A stretch of 64,000 nucleotides of DNA from Planctomycetota bacterium (GTDB lineage: Bacteria > Planctomycetota > UBA1135 > UBA2386). The notes beneath the pieces were generated by a model. That model did no database searches. It saw only the letters and a list, made by a program, of their open reading frames with translations, and had not been told where the DNA came from. How positions within the stretch are numbered: the stretch's first letter is position 1; every line of letters starts with the position of its first letter. Where the stretch lies: assembly GCA_947444055.1 (NCBI GenBank), contig CANEYR010000001.1:1-64000 (forward strand). Direction: 5' to 3'. The position numbers were made by a program, and so were the translations under genes. This document shows positions 38,276 through 46,396 of the stretch, piece by piece.

Positions 38276-39538
38276 TCAACAATGCAAGCCGGCCAGACGA
38301 CCGGTGGCGAACGCCGCCTGAAAATTGAAGCCGCCGATGGGGCCATCGACATCGAGTAACTCGCCGCACACGAACAGGCCCGCACACACCTTGCTCTGCA
38401 TCGTGCGGGCATCGACTTCTGCCAGCGTGACGCCGCCGCGCGTGACCTCGGCATGGTCGTAGCCGAGGCTTCTCTGCACCGGCACGTCGAGTCCCTTCAC
38501 GCACGCCAGCAGCGCCCGCCGTTGTTCGCGCGAGCAATTCGCCAAGGTGCCGCTGGCCTTGGCCAACTCACAGAGCGCGGCGCGCAAGCGTTCGGGCAAA
38601 TGGGCTGGCAGCAAGGACTCGACGCGCCGCGTGCCATGCGCGCTGGCGGCCGCCAACCACTGCGTTTGCAAGGTCTCGACGGCAACCTGCGGGGCGAAGT
38701 CGAAGCGAACGACACCACGCCCGCGCGCTTCTTCGATGTCACCAGCCAGGTCCATCGGAGCCGGACCGGACAGTCCCTTGTGCGTGAACAGGATCGGTCG
38801 CTGGCGCGTGCACAGCAGACGGCCGTCGGCAGCAAGCGACGACAAGGTGACGTCGCGCACGACGATGCCCTGCAACGCGCGCACCCACGGCGCCTCGACC
38901 GCCAACGGCGCCAACGCCGGCCAGGTCGCGGTGATGGTGTGGCCGAGCGAGCGACACCATGCGTAGCCGTCGCCGGTCGCCCCGGTCTTCGGGTAACTGA
39001 GCCCGCCGGTCGCCAGCACCACGCTGCTGGTGGCGATTTCCCCGTGCTTGCAGGCAACCACGAAGCCCGCCGCCGCACGGCGCACGGAGCTCACGGCAGC
39101 CGCCGTCCACAACCTGACCCCGGCCATCGCCGCCTGCGCCAGCATGGCCTCGACCACATCGCGCGCCCGCTGAGAGACCGGGAACAGCTTGTCGAGATCC
39201 TCTTCCTGCAGCGGCACTCCCGCCGCCTCGATGAAGGTTCGCAACGCTGTCGGCGGGAACGAACGCAGCGCATGGCGCAAGAACCGGCCCCGTTCTTTAC
39301 CGTACTGGGCTTCCAGGTCGGTGCCGCTCTTCGTGGTGGTGAGGTTGCAGCGCCCACCGCCGCTGATCAGGATCTTGAGCCCTGGGCGCGGGCTCTTTTC
39401 GAGCAGCACGGTGCGGCGACCACGCCGCGCCGACTCGATAGCGGCCATCAAGCCGGCCGCGCCAGCGCCGACGACGACGACGTCGGCGCTGCTTGGCAGC
39501 GCGGTGGCGCCGCCCACCGCCCGCAGCGGCGCTGTCAT
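38276..39538 (-). CDS. BaiN/YhiN-type FAD-dependent oxidoreductase (HI0933 family)
   Basis: 420 residues. The FAD-binding Rossmann motif is VVVVGAGAAGLMAAIESARR, followed by the family marker PGLKILISGGGRCNLTTT. Other family segments are VLATGGLSYPKTGATGDGY and the C-terminal LLDVDGPIGGFNFQAAFATG, the second flavin-contact motif. The family includes the bile-acid reductase BaiN, but the substrates of most members are unknown. It is 6 bp upstream of mnmE and likely co-transcribed with it. Confidence 0.93.
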   Translation of the reverse strand: MTAPLRAVGGATALPSSADVVVVGAGAAGLMAAIESARRGRRTVLLEKSPRPGLKILISGGGRCNLTTTKSGTDLEAQYGKERGRFLRHALRSFPPTALRTFIEAAGVPLQEEDLDKLFPVSQRARDVVEAMLAQAAMAGVRLWTAAAVSSVRRAAAGFVVACKHGEIATSSVVLATGGLSYPKTGATGDGYAWCRSLGHTITATWPALAPLAVEAPWVRALQGIVVRDVTLSSLAADGRLLCTRQRPILFTHKGLSGPAPMDLAGDIEEARGRGVVRFDFAPQVAVETLQTQWLAAASAHGTRRVESLLPAHLPERLRAALCELAKASGTLANCSREQRRALLACVKGLDVPVQRSLGYDHAEVTRGGVTLAEVDARTMQSKVCAGLFVCGELLDVDGPIGGFNFQAAFATGRLAGLHC

Positions 39539-39556
39539 GCCAGCACCGCGAGGGAA

Positions 39557-39739
39557 CTAGGCTCGTGCCGGGGTTGCGACGGCCGGGGTTGCGACGGCAG
39601 CGCCTTCCGGCTCAGTGATGCGCAGAATCGGCCGACTGCCGATCGGCTCCTTGCGATTGGCGGTGTAACCCTTACCCAGCTTCTTCTTCTTGAAGGTGCC
39701 GCGACGGGGACCACCGTGCTTACGACGGGAACGTGCCAT
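39557..39739 (-). CDS. Small highly basic protein, possibly ribosome-associated
   Basis: 60 residues. The N-terminal half is extremely basic (MARSRRKHGGPRRGTFKKKK), then GKGYTANRKEPIGSRPIL, then an Ala/Thr/Pro tail made by a 15-bp duplication. A strong ribosome site (GAGGAG) precedes the ATG. It lies 75 bp after the rplC stop on the same strand, so a ribosomal or RNA-binding role is reasonable, but I do not recognise the family with confidence. Confidence 0.65.
   Translation of the reverse strand: MARSRRKHGGPRRGTFKKKKLGKGYTANRKEPIGSRPILRITEPEGAAVATPAVATPARA
39567..39596. repeat. Perfect 15-bp duplication at a C-terminus
   Basis: gccggggttgcgacg occurs twice in succession (39567-39581 and 39582-39596). 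In frame it encodes VATPA twice, ending seven bases before the stop of the small basic protein. Confidence 0.95.
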
Positions 39740-39751
39740 GTGAAGACTCCT

Positions 39752-39792
39752 CTAGTTTGCTGTTGGCTAGTTTGCTGGTTTGCTGGTTTCTG
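39752..39792. repeat. Short direct repeats between rplC and the small basic gene
   Basis: ctagtttgctg is present at 39752 and again at 39767, followed by gtttgctg and gtttctg. The region is intergenic, between the rplC stop (39815) and the next gene's ribosome site. Confidence 0.75.
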
Positions 39793-39814
39793 GTGAGCGG
39801 GCGCCCGGTGGCAC

Positions 39815-40624
39815 TCACTTCTTGCTCTTGGCTGCCATCGCCTTCGCCGCGGCAGCGCGAACGACGAGCCCTGGCTTGAACGCGACTTCGCGCTCGTTCT
39901 TGACGGTCTTCTTGATGGTCAAGAAGCCGTTGCTGAAGCCGGCGACGGCGCCCTTCACGTAGATGAGGTTGCGCGCCGCGTCGATCTTGATCACCGGCAA
40001 GCGCTGCATCGTCACTTGTTCGCAGCCGTAGTGACCTGCCATCTTCTTGCCCTTTGGCACACCGCTGCTGATGGAGTGTTGACGACCGAGACCACCAGCG
40101 GTGCGGTGGTTCAGGGAGTTACCGTGCGAGCTTGGTTGGCGGCTGAACTTCCAGCGCTTGATCGTGCCAGCCCAGCCACGGCCCTTGGTGACGCCGGTGA
40201 CGTCGACGAACGCGACGCCCTCGAACACCTTGACGTTGACTTCATCGCCGGCCTTTTGGGTGGGTGCCGCATCGAGGCGGAACTCACGCACGAAGCGCAT
40301 GCCGTGATCGAGACCGGCCTTCTTGGCATTGCCGATCTCCGCCTTGCTGCAGACGCGCGCTGGCTTGTCTTGGAAGCCGAGCTGGATCGCGTAGTAGCCG
40401 TCGCCCGAACGAGGGCGAGCGTGGCGGCCGCGCTTCTTGCCGTTGTTGATCGACGCGGTGCGGTGACCCTCCGGGTGTTCGGCGGCGGTCGCCATCTTCA
40501 CCGTCAGGACCTTGCAAGGTCCGGCTTGGATCACGGTCACCGGGATGCACTTGCCATCGGTGTGAAAGATCTGGGTCATCCCGAGCTTCTTGCCGAGGAG
40601 ACCGAGGGTTCTAGTGCCAGTCAT
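39815..40624 (-). CDS. rplC: 50S ribosomal protein uL3
   Basis: Early-assembly protein of the large subunit near the peptidyl-transferase centre. 269 residues, longer than the usual 205-215. The start MTGTRTLGLLGKKLGMTQIF and the signature SHGNSLNHRTAGGLGRQ are clear. Extra length comes from a basic insertion at about residues 50-75 (INNGKKRGRHARPRSGDGYY) and a Lys/Ala-rich tail. In most bacteria rplC follows rpsJ in the S10 operon; here arginase is upstream across 247 bp and a small basic gene is downstream, so it is separated from its usual neighbours. A leader hairpin lies 18 bp before the start. Confidence 0.95.
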   Translation of the reverse strand: MTGTRTLGLLGKKLGMTQIFHTDGKCIPVTVIQAGPCKVLTVKMATAAEHPEGHRTASINNGKKRGRHARPRSGDGYYAIQLGFQDKPARVCSKAEIGNAKKAGLDHGMRFVREFRLDAAPTQKAGDEVNVKVFEGVAFVDVTGVTKGRGWAGTIKRWKFSRQPSSHGNSLNHRTAGGLGRQHSISSGVPKGKKMAGHYGCEQVTMQRLPVIKIDAARNLIYVKGAVAGFSNGFLTIKKTVKNEREVAFKPGLVVRAAAAKAMAAKSKK

Positions 40625-40642
40625 GGGCTAGGGTCTAAATGC

Positions 40643-40662
40643 CGCGCCGACGGATCGGCGCG
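40643..40662 (-). promoter_or_regulatory. Hairpin in the rplC 5' leader
   Basis: cgcgccga and tcggcgcg form a perfect 8-bp stem with a 4-base loop, ending 18 bases upstream of the rplC ATG. No clear Shine-Dalgarno sequence lies between hairpin and start. Leader-mediated control by a ribosomal protein is a possibility only. Confidence 0.45.
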
Positions 40663-40797
40663 TAGTCAAAACGAACGTCAGGGGCGAAGAGGTCAGGGTC
40701 GGGTCGCACGAGGCGCTCGACGCGTACATTCGCTGTTGGGGGCGAGGAGGTTACGGACCACCCGAGTGGGAAACAAGGGGCGCCGTCAGGTTGCTAC

Positions 40798-40831
40798 CGG
40801 CCACGGCCGACAGGTATCGGCCTCCTGGCCG
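40798..40831 (-). terminator. Putative terminator hairpin after arginase
   Basis: An outer stem cggcca/tggccg (40798-40803, 40826-40831) encloses an inner stem ggccga/tcggcc (40805-40810, 40817-40822). It lies 40 bp past the arginase stop. No T tract follows, so it would not be a classical intrinsic terminator. Confidence 0.5.
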
Positions 40832-40871
40832 CGGTGCTGATGGCGACTCGGGCGGCGCGGCGCCCCCGGGC

Positions 40872-41798
40872 CTACAGAATGCGCTTGCCGAACGCGCTCA
40901 GAATGACGTCGACAGCGACTTCTCCCGATTGGTTCTTCACGTCGAGAATGGGATTCAACTCGGTGATCTCCAGGCTCGTCATGCGGCCGGTGTCGCTGAT
41001 CATCTCCATCAGCAAGTTCGCTTCGCGCCAATTGAGCCCGCCCTTCACCGGCGTGCCGGTCCCCGGGACATCGCGCGGGTCCATGCCGTCGAGGTCGAAC
41101 GACACATGGAAGCCCGCCGTCCCCGCCGAGGCGAAGCCAATCGCCTCCTCCATGATCACGCGCACGCCGCGTTCATCGACATCGCGCATGGTGTAGGCGT
41201 GGATGCCTGACTTCCTGACGATCTGGCGTTCGACTTCGTCGATGTCGCGAATGCCGATCAAGCAGACGTTCTGCCGTTCGACCTTCGGCCAGAATCCACC
41301 CATCTCAACTAGGCGCGGGTGCCCCATGCCGCACAGCGTTGCCAACGGCATGCCGTGGATGTTGCCAGTTGGACTGCTCTCTGGAGTGTTCATGTCGGCG
41401 TGCGCATCGACCCAGATCAGGCCGATCTTCTGGCCGCGGTTCTTGAAGTGCTCGCTGACGCCACTGACGGTGCCGATCGCGATGCTGTGGTCGCCGCCCA
41501 GCACGATCGGGACCTCCCCCATCTCCAGCGAGCGGCGAACGCGCAGGCGCAGGCGATTGCAGACGTGGTAGATCGGCTCCAGGTAGCGGGCCTGAGGGCT
41601 GCCCGGATCGCGCGTCTCTGGGGCCGGCACGCCGACATCGCCGTCATCTTCGACCTGAAACCCCAACTGACGCAGGCCAGGGCCAACGCCAGCGATGCGG
41701 ATTGCCGACGGGCCCATGTCGACGCCGCGGCGGCCAGCGCCAAGATCCATGGGCACGCCGACGATGCGAACGACTTTCTGCTCAGGGCTGGTGGTCAT
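40872..41798 (-). CDS. rocF: Arginase (ureohydrolase family)
   Basis: Hydrolyses L-arginine to ornithine and urea using two Mn ions. 308 residues. The metal-binding motifs are GGDHSIAIGTVSGV, WVDAHADMNTPESSPTGNIH and SFDLDGMDPRDVPGTGTP. The SSPTGNIHG and GGLNWRE segments point to arginase rather than agmatinase or formimidoylglutamase. I start at ATG 41798; the frame is open upstream but there it runs antisense-like through the next gene. No ornithine-pathway gene is adjacent. Confidence 0.93.
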   Translation of the reverse strand: MTTSPEQKVVRIVGVPMDLGAGRRGVDMGPSAIRIAGVGPGLRQLGFQVEDDGDVGVPAPETRDPGSPQARYLEPIYHVCNRLRLRVRRSLEMGEVPIVLGGDHSIAIGTVSGVSEHFKNRGQKIGLIWVDAHADMNTPESSPTGNIHGMPLATLCGMGHPRLVEMGGFWPKVERQNVCLIGIRDIDEVERQIVRKSGIHAYTMRDVDERGVRVIMEEAIGFASAGTAGFHVSFDLDGMDPRDVPGTGTPVKGGLNWREANLLMEMISDTGRMTSLEITELNPILDVKNQSGEVAVDVILSAFGKRIL

Positions 41799-41815
41799 GG
41801 TTTGGGCCGAGCAGT

Positions 41816-42583
41816 CTACGCCAGCAGCAGCTCGATCGGAGCGCCACGTGCCACTTCGAGCGATCGCGCGGCATGGCCGCCATTCTGCGCAACTTCCACC
41901 AACCCGAAGCAGCCAACGTAGGCGAGCAGTTCGCCGGTGCGCACGTCGCCGTAGGTTTGCTGGCGAAGCACGGTGCGACCGGCGATGCGCACGCCCTTGG
42001 CCGTCACGAACTGGGCGGCCTTGATGGTGCTGATCAAGTTGCCGAAGCGGTCGATGTGCACGATGTGGGCACCTTGTTCTGGTGCGACTTTGGCCGTCAC
42101 CGGGTCGAGCACGCGCGGGCCGAGCGCGGAGAAGCCGTAGCGCCCCGCCGCCAGCCACGCGGCCACCGGCGCCAGGAGGTCGCGGCTATGGAAGGTGCGA
42201 GGTTCGAGTTGCACGCCCAGCTGCTCGCTGTCGATGGCGCGCACGTCGACGGCGGCATTGCCGGCCAGCACGGGAGTGAGCAAGCCGTTGTCGGGGGCGA
42301 GCCAGTAGCAGTCGTGCGCGGCCACCGCGAGCAGCCGTCGCGACGTGCCGACGCCGGGGTCGACGACGGCGAGGTGAACCGTTCCCGCTGGGAAGCGGTG
42401 GATCAGGGTGCCGGTGAAGAAGGTCCCGGTTTCGATGTCCTGCGGTGGAACGTCGTGGGTGATGTCGACGATTTGCACTTTGCTGGACGCGCGCAGCAGG
42501 GCGCCCTTCATCACCCCGACGTACGGGTCGCTCAGACCGAAGTCGGTGAGCAGTGTGACGAGGGTGCAGGGGCGCGGGAGCAT
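41816..42583 (-). CDS. SAM hydrolase / SAM hydroxide adenosyltransferase (DUF62, fluorinase superfamily)
   Basis: 255 residues. Hallmarks are LVTLLTDFGLSDPYVGVMKG at the start, DITHDVPPQDIETG, HLAVVDPGVGTSRR and the C-terminal-domain entry IDRFGNLIST. These enzymes cleave S-adenosylmethionine to adenosine and methionine using water; the family also includes halogenases. The conserved Asp and Arg/His side chains of the hydrolase type appear present, so I favour hydrolase. Start ATG 42583; an ATG nine codons upstream is possible. It lies 17 bp before arginase on the same strand. Confidence 0.9.
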   Translation of the reverse strand: MLPRPCTLVTLLTDFGLSDPYVGVMKGALLRASSKVQIVDITHDVPPQDIETGTFFTGTLIHRFPAGTVHLAVVDPGVGTSRRLLAVAAHDCYWLAPDNGLLTPVLAGNAAVDVRAIDSEQLGVQLEPRTFHSRDLLAPVAAWLAAGRYGFSALGPRVLDPVTAKVAPEQGAHIVHIDRFGNLISTIKAAQFVTAKGVRIAGRTVLRQQTYGDVRTGELLAYVGCFGLVEVAQNGGHAARSLEVARGAPIELLLA

Positions 42584-42649
42584 CGGCCAAACACCATGCC
42601 GCCATGCCACCTTCGCTGCAACCCCGCAACGGTCAGCGGCACCACCTGC

Positions 42650-43987
42650 TCAGTGATCGACCGGCTGCCCAAGAATCGCAAACAGCTCGTCGCGCTTCTG
42701 CTCCATCAACACCTTCGTGTCCGCCTCCAAACACATCCGCAAAAATGGCTCCGTGTTGCTCGGCCGCACGTTCACCCACCAGTTCGGATAGGTCACCGTG
42801 ACCCCGTCGAGCCAATCGATCTTGCTGTCTTTAAACTTCGCCTCGACCTGCTTCATCAACGCCGCTTTGTCGGCGACCTTGAAGTTGACCTCGCCCGTCC
42901 CGTGGTACTTGCGCAACACATCGGCGGCTTGCTTCAACGTCTTCTTCTCCGCACTCAACTGGTTCAACACCAACACCGCCGCCAACACCCCGCAATCGGT
43001 GAAGTAGTTCTCGGCAAAATAGAAGTGCCCCGACAGCTCGCCGCCACCGATGCAGTCCGTCTTGCGCATCGTCTCCTTCATGAACGAGTGTCCGACACGT
43101 TCGCGGACCGGCCGCCCACCCATCTTGACGATCTCCTCGGGCAAAACTTTGGACGACCGCAGGTCGTAGATGATGCCTTTGCCCGGATGGCGCTGCAGCA
43201 TGCCGCGCGCCAGCATCACCGTGATCAGGTCGGCGTGCACCGTGCGCCCGTCTTCATCGACGAACGCACAGCGGTCGGCGTCGCCATCAAACGACAGACC
43301 GAGCGCGGCCTTGTTCTTCTTCACCGACGCGCGCAAGTCGTCGAGATTGGATTCCTTCAGTGGATTGGCTTCGTGGTTAGGGAACGTGCCGTCGAGTTGC
43401 TCGTACAGCGGAATGATCTTGAGCCCCGAGATCTTGCTGAAGATCTGCGGCGACTCGTTGGCGCCCATGCCGTTGGCGTAGTCGACGCAGACCGTCAGCG
43501 GCGCAATGCCCTTTGCGAAGCCCGTGATGTGTTGCACCCAGTCCTTCTTGACGTCGACGAAGTCGCGCTTGCCCTTCTTGGCGGCCAACTTGAAGTCGCC
43601 CTTCTTGACGAGCGCTTCAATCTCTTTGATGCCCGTGTCGCCGGACAGCGGACGCGCTTCCGCACGGCAGAGCTTGAAGCCGATGTATTGTTTTGCATTG
43701 TGCGAGGCGGTCACCGCAAGGCCGCCGTCGCAGGGCAACTTGCCGATGCCGTAGTAGACCATCGGGGTGCTGGCAAGGCCGATGTCGATGACATCGCATC
43801 CCATCGACAACATGCCGTCGATGACCGCGTCTTGGATCTCAGGCGCCATCGTTCGCATGTCGCGGCCGACGACGAGGCGTTTGGCCGAGAGGAACTGCAC
43901 CATCGCGGCCCCGATCGCGAACGCCATCTTGGCGTCGATCTGGTCCGGGTAGGTGCCGCGAATGTCGTAGGCCTTGAAGATGCTCAC
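42650..43987 (-). CDS. manB: Phosphomannomutase/phosphoglucomutase
   Basis: Interconverts hexose 6- and 1-phosphates for surface polysaccharide and nucleotide-sugar synthesis. 445 residues. The N-terminus IFKAYDIRGTYPDQ, the catalytic phosphoserine loop TASHNAKQY, the Mg loop FDGDADRC, the sugar loop GGELSGH and the phosphate-binding loop RPSNTEPFLR are all intact. The GTG start at 43987 has AAAGGA upstream. Whether mannose, glucose or both are used cannot be read from the sequence. The threonine aldolase stop is 10 bp upstream, so the two are likely in one transcript. Confidence 0.94.
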   Translation of the reverse strand: MSIFKAYDIRGTYPDQIDAKMAFAIGAAMVQFLSAKRLVVGRDMRTMAPEIQDAVIDGMLSMGCDVIDIGLASTPMVYYGIGKLPCDGGLAVTASHNAKQYIGFKLCRAEARPLSGDTGIKEIEALVKKGDFKLAAKKGKRDFVDVKKDWVQHITGFAKGIAPLTVCVDYANGMGANESPQIFSKISGLKIIPLYEQLDGTFPNHEANPLKESNLDDLRASVKKNKAALGLSFDGDADRCAFVDEDGRTVHADLITVMLARGMLQRHPGKGIIYDLRSSKVLPEEIVKMGGRPVRERVGHSFMKETMRKTDCIGGGELSGHFYFAENYFTDCGVLAAVLVLNQLSAEKKTLKQAADVLRKYHGTGEVNFKVADKAALMKQVEAKFKDSKIDWLDGVTVTYPNWWVNVRPSNTEPFLRMCLEADTKVLMEQKRDELFAILGQPVDH

Positions 43988-43997
43988 GGGGTTCCTT

Positions 43998-45053
43998 TCA
44001 CGCAACGGAGGGAGAGGGCGCCTTGCCGGGTTGAAACGAACGGCAGGCAGCCAAACATCGCTGCACGCCGACGTCGTCGACGTCGCGGTGCAGCACAAAA
44101 CGAATGCGCAGTGGCCCGGCCTTAGCAGCCAAGACGTCGTGCGCGGTCAGGTGTGCCAACAGGGCGAGCGGATCGGCGTCGACGAGGTCGAGCATCACGA
44201 TGTTGGTCTCGGTGCCTTCTACGTCGATGCGCGCCCACGGCAACTCGGCAAGACCGTGGGCCAAGCGCTTGGCGCGCGTGTGATCGTGGGCCAGCAAGGC
44301 GGGCCCTTCGTGCAACGCCAGCCGCGCGGCGGCGGCGATCACGCCGGCTTGGCGCATGCCCCCGCCAAAGGCCTTGCGGGCCCGCCGAGCCTGGTGAATG
44401 AAGGCGACGTCGCCCGCCAGCAGGGAACCGACGGGAGCGCCGAGGCCTTTGCTGAGGCAGAGCGTCGTCGAGTGCACCGAGGCCACGAGTTCCGCGGCAG
44501 GACAGGCAAGGGCAATGGCGGCATTCATCAAGCGGGCCCCGTCACAGTGCACCGCGAGGCCACGTGCCTTGGCGACGGCGGCCATCGCGGCAACGCGAAC
44601 GGCGCCCGCCGTTCGCCCGCCGGATTGGTTGTGGGTGTTCTCGATCACCAACAAGCGCGACCTCGGGTAGTGCGGGTCGTCGGCGCGCAAGGCGGCGTCG
44701 ATTTGGTCGGGCGTTGGAAAGCCGCTGGGCGCCACCAACGGCCGCACCTGCGTTCCCGACCAACGCGCGATGCCGCCGCCTTCGTGGAAGTAGACGTGCG
44801 CACGCTCTTCACAAATCAGTTCGTCGCCAGCGCGGCAGTGCACATGGATGGCGATCTGGTTGGCCATCGTGCCCGATGGCACAAAGAGCGCGGCCGGCTT
44901 GCCGAGCACAAGGGCCCCTTCCTCTTCCAGCGCGCGCACGGTCGGGTCTTCACCCCACACGTCGTCGCCGACAACGGCGGTCGCCATGGCTTGGCGCATA
45001 GCGGCGGTCGGCACGGTCATCGTGTCGCTGCGAAAGTCGGCGCGAGCGTTCAT
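43998..45053 (-). CDS. ltaE: L-threonine aldolase (beta-eliminating lyase family)
   Basis: PLP enzyme that cleaves threonine to glycine and acetaldehyde. 351 residues. Family marks are FRSDTMTVPTAAMRQAMA, DDVWGEDPTV, LFVPSGTMANQ, ENTHNQSGG, the Asp of VHCDGARLMNAA and the PLP lysine in CLSKGLGAPVGSLL. Complete and unremarkable. Transcribed with phosphomannomutase and divergent from the MFS transporter. Confidence 0.94.
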   Translation of the reverse strand: MNARADFRSDTMTVPTAAMRQAMATAVVGDDVWGEDPTVRALEEEGALVLGKPAALFVPSGTMANQIAIHVHCRAGDELICEERAHVYFHEGGGIARWSGTQVRPLVAPSGFPTPDQIDAALRADDPHYPRSRLLVIENTHNQSGGRTAGAVRVAAMAAVAKARGLAVHCDGARLMNAAIALACPAAELVASVHSTTLCLSKGLGAPVGSLLAGDVAFIHQARRARKAFGGGMRQAGVIAAAARLALHEGPALLAHDHTRAKRLAHGLAELPWARIDVEGTETNIVMLDLVDADPLALLAHLTAHDVLAAKAGPLRIRFVLHRDVDDVGVQRCLAACRSFQPGKAPSPSVA

Positions 45054-45085
45054 GTCGCGGTTGAGGATGCCTCTCGGCGAAGGGA

Positions 45086-46387
45086 ATGCAAGTCAGCCGG
45101 AATTGGTTGTGCTGGGCCCGGCCCTCGGCGACGGTGCGCGCCATCGATTCCCTCGACCGACAACTGGTGCGCCTGCGCGTCTACGCGCTGCTGACGTACC
45201 CCTTCGCGTGTGTGCCGTTCCTGTTCTTGTTCTTCCGGCAACACGGCATGAGCGAGAGCGACTACGGCGAGATCATCGGCGCCTACTACCTGGCCATGTT
45301 CATCGCCGAAGTGCCAACCGGCGTGCTGGCCGATCGCTTTGGTCCCAAGGTGATGTTGGTAGCGGGGCCGCTGCTGCTGGCCAGCGGCTTCTTGGTGTTG
45401 CTGGTGTGGCCGACGTACGCCGGCTTCCTGGTTGGTGAAGTGCTGCTCGGGCTCGGCCACGCGGTGTTGTCGGGGCCGCCCGCCGCCTTGTTGTATGAGT
45501 CGTTGCAGGCGCGCGGTCAGCAGCATCGGTTCTTGCGCGAGGAGTCGCGGCTCAGTGCGCTGCGCATGCTTGGTACCGGCGCTGCGTTCTTGCTGGGTGG
45601 GGCGCTGGCGAGTTGCACACGGGCAAACGGCGAAGCGTGGGACGTCACCATCGTCGCCACGTGCTGCCTGTGTGGTCTCGCCAGCGTGGCGGCGCTGCAA
45701 CTCGCCGGTGGGCCACCGCGAGGTCGACTGCACTTGCGAGTGTTTGCGCGGCAAGTTGGACACGAAGCGAGCAAGCCCGCGGTGTTGTGGTTGCTCGCGT
45801 ATTGGATCGTGCTGTTCGCGTTGTTGCGTTTCCCGTTCCACAACTACCAGCCGTACCTACAGCAGGCTGGTGAGCACGAGCCGCTGCTGCACCAACCGCT
45901 GTTTGTCGGCCTGCTGTTCGCCGCGATGAACCTGGCCGCGGCACCACTCAGCGCACTGGTGCCTCGGCTCGTCGATCGCTTTGGCCGCCGCCCTTTGTTC
46001 TGGGGCATGCCGCTAGTCTTGGCCGCGTCGCTTGCCGTGATGGCGTGGGAACGCGCGAACGCCACCGACGGCAGTCGATCCCTGGTGTGGCTAGGCGTCG
46101 CGATGTTCTTTGTGCAGCAGGTGCCGTTCGGCATGCATGCAGCGTTGCTGCAAGAATTCGTCAACCACCGCATCGGTTCGGTGGCACGCACCACGGTGCT
46201 GTCGGCGCTGTCACTCGGCGCTAGGGCCTTCTATGCAGCGATCAATGTGGCGCTCTTCCACGTGCAGGCCGCTCACGGCATGGCGCGAGCCTTGTTGGTC
46301 GCAAGCCTCGGCGGCTTGCTGGCGGCGACGGTCGTGTTGTGGCTGCGGCCGCGCGGCTTGTTGCGCGGCGCCGGACCTGTTGCCTGA
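45086..46387 (+). CDS. Major facilitator superfamily transporter
   Basis: 433 residues with about 12 hydrophobic segments. The MFS loop motif GVLADRFGPKVMLVAGP lies between helices 2 and 3, and a related DRFGRRPLFWG lies between helices 8 and 9. The family is sugar or drug transport-like; no substrate can be named. The start is uncertain: ATG 45086 lies only 32 bp from the divergent threonine aldolase, and a GTG at 45134 (just before RAIDSLDRQL) is equally plausible. Converges with the vWA/HEAT gene, 9 bp apart. Confidence 0.88.
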   Translation: MQVSRNWLCWARPSATVRAIDSLDRQLVRLRVYALLTYPFACVPFLFLFFRQHGMSESDYGEIIGAYYLAMFIAEVPTGVLADRFGPKVMLVAGPLLLASGFLVLLVWPTYAGFLVGEVLLGLGHAVLSGPPAALLYESLQARGQQHRFLREESRLSALRMLGTGAAFLLGGALASCTRANGEAWDVTIVATCCLCGLASVAALQLAGGPPRGRLHLRVFARQVGHEASKPAVLWLLAYWIVLFALLRFPFHNYQPYLQQAGEHEPLLHQPLFVGLLFAAMNLAAAPLSALVPRLVDRFGRRPLFWGMPLVLAASLAVMAWERANATDGSRSLVWLGVAMFFVQQVPFGMHAALLQEFVNHRIGSVARTTVLSALSLGARAFYAAINVALFHVQAAHGMARALLVASLGGLLAATVVLWLRPRGLLRGAGPVA

Positions 46388-46396
46388 CGCGGCAGC

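Noticed and set aside
41702-44125. Long plus-strand open frame over arginase, SAM hydrolase and phosphomannomutase
   Set aside because: It is a G+C-driven shadow of clear minus-strand genes and has no family motifs.
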